Source: Lanius collurio
Lineage: Eukaryota; Chordata; Aves; Passeriformes; Laniidae
Direction: 5' to 3'
Length of the DNA: 64,000 nucleotides
NCBI GenBank assembly: GCA_020086605.1
Contig: JACBWW010000017.1
Location: 17,996,479 to 18,060,478 of the forward strand
Part shown: in pieces, positions 55,101-64,000 of the stretch
How the letters are laid out: every line of letters starts with the position of its first letter
Position numbering within the stretch: position 1 is the first letter of the stretch
Notes under the pieces: model-generated
The model's database searches: none
The model's input: the letters and a program-made list of their open reading frames with translations, nothing else
Told to the model about the DNA's origin: nothing
Program-made: the position numbers and the translations under genes

Positions 55101-58100
55101 GTTTTGCAAATAGTATAAAATGGGTTTGTATCTTTACCAGAATCCATTAAAATCAACAGCTGTTGCTTGATTGTAGGCTTCACTTTTTTTTTAAGACAAA
55201 ATATTCCTCTAAGTTTTAGTCTTCATTACTAAAAATAATAAAAGACCCAGCATGTGTAAGTCCATTCCACTGAAAAGAATGGTGTTAATTGAAGATGCTT
55301 GCTGTTCTACAGGTTTTGGTGACATTTTGCAGTTTGCAGTTAATTAGGATTTATTAAGTGTTGCAAAAATGTTATCTGTATTAAAGGCCGAACTTTAAAC
55401 CATGGCAAGGTAGTTTCAGGGTGGAGAGAGTAAGTGTATAAATTTACCTTTCTTGATTTCTTTGTTTAGATTTGCTTTTAGAAAAATAAATTGAGGCATT
55501 TGAAGAACACTTCTTTTTTTCGGGGTAGAAATAAATATTTCTTTGGGAAACACGGTACCTTATTTCAAAGTACTAGTGAGCTTAGTTTCCTGCAAAATTC
55601 ATCATAACTGTATAAAGTCATGATTAACACAGGGAGACTCTCATAACTTAAATTGTCTACAGCTAAATCTTTAGGTAAAGCGCAGAAAAATATTCACAGG
55701 GGTTTTACACCATCTCTCTTTTTTCAATAGGGAAAACACGTTACTGCTCAAAAGTCAAAAAGTAAGTACTTCAATAATTGTAGAGGTTTCTGGCTTGACT
55801 TATTTTCTGAATGCTTTAAAATGTGCTGCAGTTCTCATGTGATCAAGTGTGGTGCTGTACTCCAGTTTGTATGTCCAAGAGAAGCATGTAAAAGAACTTT
55901 GTGGAAATTACAAGTTTGTCAAAACCTGTACATAATGAGCTCTAAAATGAAGTCTGCTTATTTTTTAAGGTACTGGAGTAACATGATAAAGGATGAAAAG
56001 TAATTCTCTAATGATTTCCTTTTCTCCCCCCTTGAGCAGGTAGACTGAAAAGTCCATTTATCAGGGTGGAAGATAGGAGTCGGTAAGTGTTCTCTTGGTG
56101 TATTCAGTAATGTGATTCTCAAACTGAGTAATTCAGAATTACTTGAGAAAGTGTGTCCTTAATGAGATTGACCAGGTAGTAGTATAGTAGGGAATATTTG
56201 CCGTAGGTGATGGAAGTGGCAAGTTAACAGGTAACTCCAGTTTATAGATCATGAGAGTGGGTTCTTCAGGTTACTTCCTATCAAGGACTACATGAGAGAA
56301 AGGGAAACTTGAACCTTTACAACCTTCCTTAGGTCCAAATCCTGTAGCCCAAATGGCCAATAAAACTTTGCATGCTGAATTCCAGTTTTGTAATCTCAAC
56401 TCAATTACATTCATCTCCTGCTGAGACCTTTCAGATGTAAGGAAAGAGAAGTTGTTAGTTAAAATAATTAATTAAAATTAGGTTTAATTTCCTGTTCAGT
56501 CATTTATTTTTAAAGGGAAAAGTTACAAGCTATTAATCTGACTTTAGAAGCCACAGTAGTATGAAATCTGATACTTTCCACCTTGAAAAATTTCATGTCT
56601 TTCTGGTCCTGTAATCAGTCGGTCTTGGTTGTGTAAGAAAATGCCAGTTAGCCAGAAGTTGAGAGAACAATGAATTGTAAAAAAAGGTTTGGTTCTGCAC
56701 CGCATAATTTGCACCTTTAAATCCCTGACTAACTTCTGAGTTATGATGTTGTTTATAAGCACTAAATTCTTTGACCTGATTTCTCTGATACTTTCCTGTA
56801 TGGAGAAAAGAGATCTAAACCTAGTTGTACACTGAGTTGATGCAACAGGTATGAGGGACATGAGGATAGTGGGGAGAATTGGACCAACTCAGTTGTAAGG
56901 ACAAGAAATTCATATATAAATATATGTGAGTTTGACTTCACAGTGTAGTGGAGTACTAAACACTTGAAACACTTATAAATATTTATGAATCATAATGTTT
57001 TTTAATGTTTATGCAACATAAGTAATGGTTCAGAAGCAGAACGTGATGCTTTGCTGTTGCTATTATGTTTTCCAGATTTGCTCATGTAGTTTTGCCTGGG
57101 TAACTTATAACAGTAATGTGGGAAAGAAATCAGACAGCTCTGCCATCAGCATTTCAGTCAAATGATTATTCAATATCTGAGCTTTTGATGTGCCCTATTT
57201 TAAAAGTTCTTAATATATTCAGAGCACTGATATAGTTCTGGTATCTCTGAAAGTACAGTGGTATACAGGAATATTATTTTTCTGAAAAATGAGAAGGTCG
57301 GTTTATATTTTGAATGATGAATTGATTACCTTTTTTTTTTTTTTTTTTTAAAGAAAATGGTAAAATGAGAAAAAAAATACCTTGGATGTTGGGAACTGAT
57401 GTAGCTACTTCTCAGGAGCACAAATGCCCCGTCATCCAAATTATTCTTGGGTTTACTGGTTACCCAACTCACAATTAATAGGCACACGAGTCATATCCCA
57501 AGGAATGTGTAAGACAGCTGTGGAAACTGAAGGAAAGTATTAAGGAAGGAATTAATTACTTAGTCTAAAATATTCATCTGCTTAGTGTTCTGTGTATGTC
57601 ATGTGTCAAAGAGAAACACTTTCTCAAGATTTTCGACCTGAGTAATGTATGCAGTGACGCCCTTTTTCTGTTTTTGATGGTTCTCATGCACTTGTTTTGT
57701 GTTAATGCAGCCAGTACCGACCGTTTTACCTGCAGTTACTGAGTTTTCCATTTCTGAACTATTGTGTGCCAAAGCCATACAGTCCATTTGAGGTGGATAA
57801 GAAGTATCCTTCTGGTCAAAAGCAAACTCAGTCTAAGCAAAGGTTTGTTGAAAACTTTGTTATTAAGATGTGGGTAGAGGAGAGGGTTGTTCTCTAAATT
57901 ATTTCATTACTAATTGTGTCCTAAAATAATTACTCTTCTAATTTTCTGTGCTATTTAGTACTATTAGCCATGTCTCAGCTTACATATTTGCTGCACTGTT
58001 GGTGTCTGTCTCTCTATCTGTACCCTCTTTATCCTGTCTTTAGTCCTTTTTTTTGGGCACACAGATGCATACATTCAAAACTGTGGCCTTCTCCTTTCAC

Positions 58101-61100
58101 TGTGGGTCAGCGTAAGATTTTTTTTTTTCCTTTCTGCCACTGTTTTTCCTTTGTCTTCATCTTGGATGCTATTCAGTATTTCACAGGAATTAGGTTTCTT
58201 GAGACTTCTTTTGTATTTGTCCATATAGTACTGAAATAATTAGTTAAATTTTTTACAGCAGTGACACTCAATCACAGTGCTTCACCATTGTTGATAAAGA
58301 ATGTATATTGTTAATAGTTTCTAGAAATTAGATTAACTGCTAATACTGCTTCAGCTCTTCAGAGATGAAAAATGGATGCCAGCTGCTCAGTAGAATTTCA
58401 GTTGGTTTTGCAGCTAGTGTTTGTGATACATTTTGGCATTCAGGCTCTATTTGAGAGATACAAATGCAGTCAGAACTTCAGCAGATCAATTTTATGATTT
58501 GAAACTATTAAAGAGTCTTAATTGTTTTCTGTGAATCAGTGTGTTTTTTTAAAAATGTTTTCTATCTAGTTTATTTCATTGACTTCTAAAATGTATTCCT
58601 GTGAGAGACTAAATATATTTAGGCAAAGGGTAGCTGTGCCATATGTGGAACTTTCTGTATTTAGTAAGTTGCTGCTTTTCTGTCCTTGGGGCTGAAGACT
58701 TTATTAGCTGTGAATGTGTTTTCTTTATAAAATGTCTTTTCTACAGTTCTGTCTAGTCTTGACCTTAAGTGCTGTAGGTTTTAGCTGATGTTGCCATAAT
58801 GCCTTTTTTTTTTTTTTAATTGCAATGAAGGTAATACGAAAAAGCAAAAAACATATTGCAAGGGTGACTGCTGTATTAATAAGGCAATTTCTGATTTTGT
58901 CTCTTCAGAGGAGGTTGGAGAGACCCATTCTTTTTAAACCGTTAAAAAACTATAAAGGCAGTTTTTGTTCAGATGAATTAAGGAATATGATATAGTAAAA
59001 ACTTCAGAATTTATGTTTGAATAAATATTCCTAATTAATACTTAAGGTGGGCACATACCAAAGAAATGTTTAGATGGGAAATTGTTTCATACTCAGCTGG
59101 TGAATGTGAGCAATGTCAGTTTTGGAAGAGAGAGAGAGCGGTGAATGTTCACTTGTTTTATATTTACCTGGGAGAAAAGCTTGTTGAAATGAAGTTGTTA
59201 GTTCCACTTGCTTCTGCATTGGGCAAGACCTGCAGACGTATTCAGTCTTCATATGATCCATTCTATTGCTTATATCCTGCTTTGCTGATTCTCTATGAGC
59301 TTTAGTGTTTTCCAGAGGGAAGGTGGGAAGGCTGTTGTAACAGTTAAAGCACACACGGGGGTTCCCTGTCCTGGAGCACCAAACGAGTGCTAGGTCAGGA
59401 TGTTAACAGTACAGTGCTATGCTTTGTGAGCTAGAGATTTTTCAAGACAGATTTTTTTTTTTATGTAAAGTCCTGACCTTATATCTGTGCAGATACTTGG
59501 TAAAATCTGTCAGAGTGATTTTTGGCTAAACAGGGAGATGGCACTATTCCTTCAAAGTAAAAGGGAAGTAGAAATTGATGACTTTAGTTTAGTGCTGGCA
59601 TATCAGCCTTAGGTGGTTTAATAGTGGATTGCAGCTAACAGTAGGTTTCCCCAGATGAAGACTCTGAAGGTCATGGTGCAGCTGTTGAGAACCTCTTCAT
59701 ATTTTAATGTCCAGGAAGAACTTTAGGTTCACTTCCTTGCATTCCCACTTAGCCTGTACCTAGGAAAACAGGACAAAATGGCATTAGGTCAGCATATTCA
59801 AAATAATGTATAACTAACAAATATGGCTGTTACTTTTGCCAAAGAGTGAGGAGAGGTCATCTTTCTCAGATGTGTATTTTCTAGGCTTCAAAACCACTGA
59901 CAGTGGGCGTTAAAATACTTTTTTATTTTTCTGTTTCATCAGCTATGCATAGAGATTTTTAAATGCCCTTTAATTTTATTTGTTTAGCAATTTTGTCATA
60001 TTTATTCTGAGTCAGTGATAGTAGTACATCTGTACTAACCTGGATGTTTTATACTTACATATAATTCCACTGGGTCTGCCTATCTTCTTGCAGTAAATGT
60101 TTCTGGGTTTTGTTTGTTAGATTTTAAATCTGTGCATTACTTTTCTCTTTGTTTTTTTCTAAGTGTTGACTAAAATAGTGTTGTTTAAGGGGAAATAAAG
60201 TTTTGTTTTGTTTTTTTTTTTTTTAAGTGTGTAAGAATGAACATACTGTGAGAGGCAAGTTGAGCACTCAGTCCCATATATAAGACTCATTAATATTCTC
60301 TTAACAGAAACAAAATAAACAGTGACAAGGACTGTGGAATGCCTGTTCAGTTTCCTCAGAAGGACAAAAAAAAGAGAGGATATTGTGAATGTTGTGGGAA
60401 GAAATACGAAGATCTGCAAACAGTATGTGAAATGTCAAGTATATGCGTTGATACCATTGTGTCTCTTAAGTGTGATATCACCAGAGGTTTCTCTGCAATT
60501 TTTTTTAATATTTTTGTGAAGAACCAGCAAATGAGTATTTCTTTCCCATGTTAGAAGAAGCAGTTAAGAATTAAAACCTGTCTCTGATAGCTGAAGGCAC
60601 TAGTAATTCTTGTCTTGGAGATGCTGGTAGTAAATTAATGATATTTACTTGCTCCTTGTTGTACTGCTGACTTGTATATTCGTATCTGTAGTCTTAGATT
60701 TGTTTTTCTTTATTGCAGCATCTTGAAAGTGAGCGGCACCGAAATTTTGCACAAAGCACACAGTATAAAGTTGTTGATGATATAATCTCAAAGTTAGTTT
60801 ATGAGTTTGTTGCATACAAAGATGATGATACAGGAAAAATAAAAAGGTGAGTTACATTTTGTAATTTTTAAAGACTCTGTGAGTCATGACATTGAACATA
60901 AAAATAGTCCTAAAATTCTTGATCTGCATAGAACAGGATAAATTCGTTTTGAACTCTGAAATAAATAATGGAAATTTGCAATGCAGCTGTACCTGGCAAA
61001 TCAGTTCCATAAAGCAGAATTTAGGAAGAAAAAATCAGAAGTGCAGATGACATCAGAGAAAGATGAGACTGAAAGTTGCCAGAAGTTGTCCCTACCTATC

Positions 61101-63502
61101 TTCAACTTCTGTAAAGCAAAATCTACTGTACAGAAATATTGCTATCAGAAAAACACCAATGTCTGGACATCTTGCTCTGAGTGCTTTCTGTCATTTTTAG
61201 TAGTCTAAGCCAAAGGACAGCAAATCAGTCAATCTGATCTCCTTGCCTTCCTACCTGTACTCTGAACCTCTTGGCTTGTGTGCTGCCTGTGCAGAACAGA
61301 GAAAGCAAATGTCCCTTCATTCTTCATAGCTCAAGTGCTTGAAAGGGCGAGAAAGGCTTGTTTGGCATCTTGGACTGTAGGCACCAGGGTCTTCTTTACA
61401 CGAAGCAGTAACATTATTCAAGGTGGCTCTGATTTTTTGCAAATGAGTCAGGAGATGAGGAATTCTTGGGGTTTTTTTGTTTTTTTTTTTAAAAAGAGGC
61501 AAGTAATGAAGAAATAAAGATATAGTCTTAGTGAAATGAAAGGAAATGCAAATAAAATCAAACAACTGATAGCCTAATGAAAGTAAGCTTTTTTTCTTTT
61601 GTGATTTCAAAATACTCAGAGCTGTTATGCTTGAAATCCTGTCAAGAAAGTAATATTAATTTTGTGTGTATATATCATAGAATATTTGTAAGTATTTATA
61701 GCCATTGCATTATATTCATTAAATTTTGTTCTTAATGCCACCGTAAATTGAGATTTACTGAAATACTACACTACTTTGTTTTTAAAACAATTTTATGAGC
61801 TGTAGAAATCAGTAAGAAAATATCAAAATCAACTATAGACACCCTGCTCCTGTAGAAATAGTGTGTTGCTGTTGTAGTGCTAGGTTTAGTTCAGCAGCTG
61901 CAGCTTTCCCTGGGAGCTCAGCAGAGCTGCTTAGGGCAGTGTGACCACTCTGCCCTCCCGCAGTCCATCTCGGACAGCTCCGCACTCCTGCTCTGGCAGC
62001 TCTCAGCTCCACAGCCCAGTGATGGCCAAGGAGGCGAGCAGGGTCCCTGCATGAGGGCTTCAGAGGACCTTTAATGGTTACATCTCGTCCCAGCCACCCC
62101 CAGAGGCAGAGACCTCCTGATCTGGGCACAGGGGCTTTTCTCAGGGGCTCAGGGTGGTACATGGGCAGAGTTGGGGTACAGGAACCAATAGGGAGAGGCT
62201 GAGGGAGTGGCCAGGGCTATGGGCAGGGGAAAATGGGGGGAACAGTGTGGGATCAGAAAAGCAGTGGGTAAACAGATCGCCACATGTTACTACCCTAAAT
62301 ATATCTGTCCTTGAAGAGTGAAAACAGAAGCTCCTTTGTTAGTTCTAGAATCAGTAGTTAGTTTCTAGAACCAGTTGCCTATGGAGTTATGTTGCATGGA
62401 GTTTTTTATGTTTGTTAATATTTTTAAACAATTTCATTGTAGGACAAAATGTAGCACAGGATATTTTTCTCCTATAATTGGAAAAATAACCAGACCAGAT
62501 GAGCTGAAAGAACGACTGAAAAAGCAACGCATTTCTTTGAAAACTTATTCATGGAAGGATACTGCAATGCAGGCACTCAAACTGGATCTCCAGCCTGCAG
62601 AAGTACAACCAAATTCTGTGCCAATACCTTCTCCTGTTTCTGCATCTGTCTGTTCAGTTCTTTGTTACCCATCACAGCCTTCAGAACTGAAAAGTAAGAT
62701 CAGAATTAATAATGAAAATATTAAGACTGATTGTTCCTGTACTGTGAAAGTAAGAGAGACTGTTGTATCATCAAACTCCATTCAACCACCCCTTCAGAAA
62801 ACTGACAAAGTGTACAGAGAGGACTTATCTCAAGCTTCTGAGCCATTCAGCAGGGAAATACTGGAACCAGATCTAAGTAAAAAGAACATACAGTGTTTTC
62901 AGGAAGGAGTGTATACTTTATATTCTCACACCCAAGTTACAGATTTTAATGAAAAAGATAAAAACTTACAGCAGCAAAAACGAAAATTAAATAATTCAGT
63001 AGTTCTACCAGCAAAGTGTTTGAAAAAAACAGATGCCAATCCTACATTTGTCAAGAAACATGATTTGTGTGATAATCATAAACAAGTGCAGCACAGTGTC
63101 GTTCTGAAGGCCGAGGTATCTGATACTGCTGTGAACAAAGAACTTAATGCATCAGCTGCCAGCACTGCCCACAGTTCACCGGCTGGAAAGCTGCACAGAA
63201 AAGTGAGGCTTAACTTGGGAAGGAATAAAAGAGAAACTCGGAAACAGAATATGGAGTTGTATGTAAAGAATTCAGATGGACTGTCTGTTCCTGAAGAGAA
63301 GAGGAGCTCTTGTAGCTCACCACTGCAGACCCTACTGGAATTATTTCAGACAAGTGAAAGAAACTCAGAATTTGGAGGTTTTTCAAGCTACACTGAGAAT
63401 AAATGTTCAATGACCATAAATGATACATGCGAAGGGCAGAATACAAATGTTATGTGGTCCTTATTTTCCTCTTCATCCTCATCCCCGTTTTTTGGATTTT
63501 AG
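49142..63502 (+). CDS. DBF4: DBF4, regulatory subunit of CDC7 kinase, complete coding region
   Basis: Twelve exons: 49142-49187, 50273-50451, 52167-52367, 53464-53514, 54013-54082, 54226-54302, 55731-55761, 56040-56082, 57711-57842, 60308-60422, 60719-60846 and 62443-63502. They join in frame to 710 residues plus stop; I recall 674 for human. Motif N, a BRCT-like region, starts about residue 47 (KPLTGKVFYLDIPSNVISEK) and runs through FLSKDINYLVTNKKEAKF. Motif M spans about 224-260 (PFIRVEDRSRQYRPFYLQLL). Motif C is a zinc finger with C303, C306, H316 and H322. The last exon is a long low-complexity tail with a conserved GKLHRKVRLNLGRN block and Ser-rich end. DBF4 binds and activates CDC7 in the nucleus; the complex phosphorylates MCM2-7 to fire replication origins. 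ATG chosen for frame and position in the CpG island. DBF4B is less likely because of the gene order. Confidence 0.96.
49188..50272 (+). other. DBF4 intron 1
   Basis: The donor is GTAAGT. The first ~290 bp remain in the CpG island. A CR1 3' fragment lies at about 50070-50175, roughly 100 bp before exon 2. The open frame at 49372-49842 has no family match. Confidence 0.7.
50070..50175 (+). repeat. CR1 LINE 3' tail, sense
   Basis: CTTCGAGCAACTTGTTCTAG is followed by GATGTCCCTGCCCCTCTC, CATTCCAGCCCAAGCTATTC and a TATAGAATCT end. It has the standard CR1 3' end layout, moderately diverged. Confidence 0.85.
50273..50275 (+). other. DBF4: Tandem NAGNAG acceptor of DBF4 exon 2
   Basis: The intron ends TTTCAG/CAG/ATGG, so splicing may use the AG at 50272 or the AG at 50275. 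The frame is kept either way. The first choice encodes Pro-Asp at the junction; the second encodes His in their place, one residue shorter. The CDS entry uses the first. Confidence 0.6.
50452..52166 (+). other. DBF4 intron 2
   Basis: AT-rich, with an imperfect 22-bp tandem duplication at 50588-50631. No exon or repeat family was recognised. Confidence 0.7.
50588..50631 (+). repeat. Tandem duplication, 2 x 22 bp
   Basis: AAACTTTAATACAAACAATG plus AG is directly followed by a second copy with one change (TTTAGTAC for TTTAATAC). There is no spacer. Confidence 0.9.
52368..53463 (+). other. DBF4 intron 3
   Basis: A GT-AG intron of 1.1 kb with no recognisable repeat or exon. Open frames at 53127-53503 show no family resemblance. 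Confidence 0.7.
53515..54012 (+). other. DBF4 intron 4
   Basis: About 0.5 kb between the 51-bp exon 4 and exon 5. Nothing recognised. Confidence 0.75.
54303..55730 (+). other. DBF4 intron 6
   Basis: 1.4 kb, AT-rich, ahead of the 31-bp exon 7. Nothing recognised. Confidence 0.7.
56083..57710 (+). other. DBF4 intron 8
   Basis: 1.6 kb, AT-rich, with a T19 run at 57331-57349. Minus-strand open frames at 56544-56861 and 57599-57787 have no family resemblance. Confidence 0.7.
57331..57349 (+). repeat. T19 homopolymer
   Basis: An uninterrupted T run in DBF4 intron 8. It could be the tail of a minus-strand insertion, but no body was recognised in the adjacent A-rich sequence. Confidence 0.85.
57843..60307 (+). 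other. DBF4 intron 9, 2.5 kb
   Basis: AT-rich with T tracts near 58806-58819 and 60210-60225. No repeat family was identified with confidence. Open frames at 57970-58239 and 59066-59354 show no recognised domain. Confidence 0.65.
60847..62442 (+). other. DBF4 intron 11
   Basis: The donor is GTGAGT and the acceptor CATTGTAG. It contains a GC-rich block at about 61880-62260, listed separately. The rest is AT-rich and I see no exon. Confidence 0.65.
61880..62260. repeat. GC-rich islet in DBF4 intron 11, possible transposed sequence
   Basis: The composition changes abruptly at both edges. The block carries CTGCCCTCCCGCAGTCCATC, a CCAAT word (near 62186) and several GGGG runs. It shows open frames on both strands (61833-62162 minus, 61877-62074 plus) with no family match. 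An LTR or SINE-like insert is the leading guess; a small regulatory element is possible. Confidence 0.35.
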
Positions 63503-63675
63503 TACCAGTTTATTTAATATAATGATTTTTAGATTGACTTGAAAATTTAAGATTCTATTCACAAAGACTTAAATTGCTGTATTATATGTATAGATTATTT
63601 GGTTTTCAAGTTTTTTAATGCAAAATCTTCTGTATATGTAAATATGAAAAATAAAGCTAAGTTTGGTTTTGGTCA
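63503..63675 (+). other. DBF4: DBF4 3' UTR
   Basis: A short AT-rich 3' UTR between the TAG stop and the AATAAA at 63650-63655. A TG/T-rich downstream element (GGTCATGTGTTTTGGG) follows, which fits a standard cleavage site near 63670. Confidence 0.75.
63650..63655 (+). terminator. DBF4: Poly(A) signal AATAAA, DBF4
   Basis: A canonical hexamer about 150 bp after the stop codon, followed by a GT-rich element. It is the only good signal before the window ends. Confidence 0.8.
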
Positions 63676-64000
63676 TGTGTTTTGGGTTTTTTTTAAAGGT
63701 ACTGCTTTATCGTGGCTGGTAAAAGGCTCTGACCCCACATTTGGATTAAGTAAATTGCTAGGCAAAGCATGATGCAGCTGCATTTAGACAGAGTAATTTT
63801 CTAAAATCATTGATTATGATACATTCCAGGTAACCACATTAATCAGGTGTTCCACTGTAAATAAGTTAGTCCATTACTCATGGATTACTGATATTTTTTG
63901 GGCATTTGGTTGCTTCCCTTTTCTGTTTCTTCTGCTGCTTTAATAGTGAGCACAGTAACAAACATATATTACATTATTAAATTAAAACTAGCTCTATTGT
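63676..64000. other. Downstream flank of DBF4
   Basis: AT-rich sequence without recognised features. The next gene expected by synteny (ADAM22) does not begin inside the window as far as I can see. Confidence 0.6.

Overview
The window reads as bird nuclear DNA. It is AT-rich, its genes are split into many short GT-AG exons, and most recognisable repeats are CR1 LINE 3' ends, including one 0.9 kb copy with reverse-transcriptase remnants. I cannot name the species. The gene order RUNDC3B > < SLC25A40 | DBF4 > is the conserved amniote arrangement found on human 7q21.

Layout: (1) 1-33.57 kb, plus strand: the last eight coding exons of RUNDC3B, a RUN-domain and coiled-coil protein. Its first exons lie upstream of the window. 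A 15 kb intron (14.36-29.54 kb) holds several CR1 copies, and the 3' UTR is about 2.2 kb. (2) 33.57-34.63 kb: a short intergenic stretch between two converging 3' ends. (3) 34.63-49.0 kb, minus strand: SLC25A40, the mitochondrial carrier family member linked to glutathione import. All ten coding exons can be joined without a frame break to give 338 codons plus stop. (4) 48.83-49.48 kb: a CpG-rich island forming a head-to-head promoter for SLC25A40 and DBF4, with E2F-like sites, a GC box and a 16-bp perfect palindrome. (5) 49.14-63.68 kb, plus strand: DBF4, the activating subunit of the CDC7 kinase. Twelve exons give 710 codons plus stop and include the BRCT-like motif N, motif M and the CX2C-X9-H-X5-H zinc finger. 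(6) 63.68-64 kb: downstream flank with nothing recognised.

The three genes do not form a pathway. DBF4 acts in origin firing, SLC25A40 in mitochondrial thiol supply, and RUNDC3B probably in small-GTPase signalling or trafficking. The only visible regulatory link is the shared SLC25A40/DBF4 promoter. I found no new multigene system, CRISPR array, tRNA or complete mobile element. The points most worth checking are a start-stop uORF just before the DBF4 start, a tandem NAGNAG acceptor in DBF4, loss of the last basic residue in the SLC25A40 carrier signature within a G7 run, the promoter palindrome, a CR1 copy that ends about 75 bp before a RUNDC3B exon, and a GC-rich islet in DBF4 intron 11. Exon calls rest on reading-frame continuity, splice-site motifs and my memory of the family proteins. 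No alignment was run.
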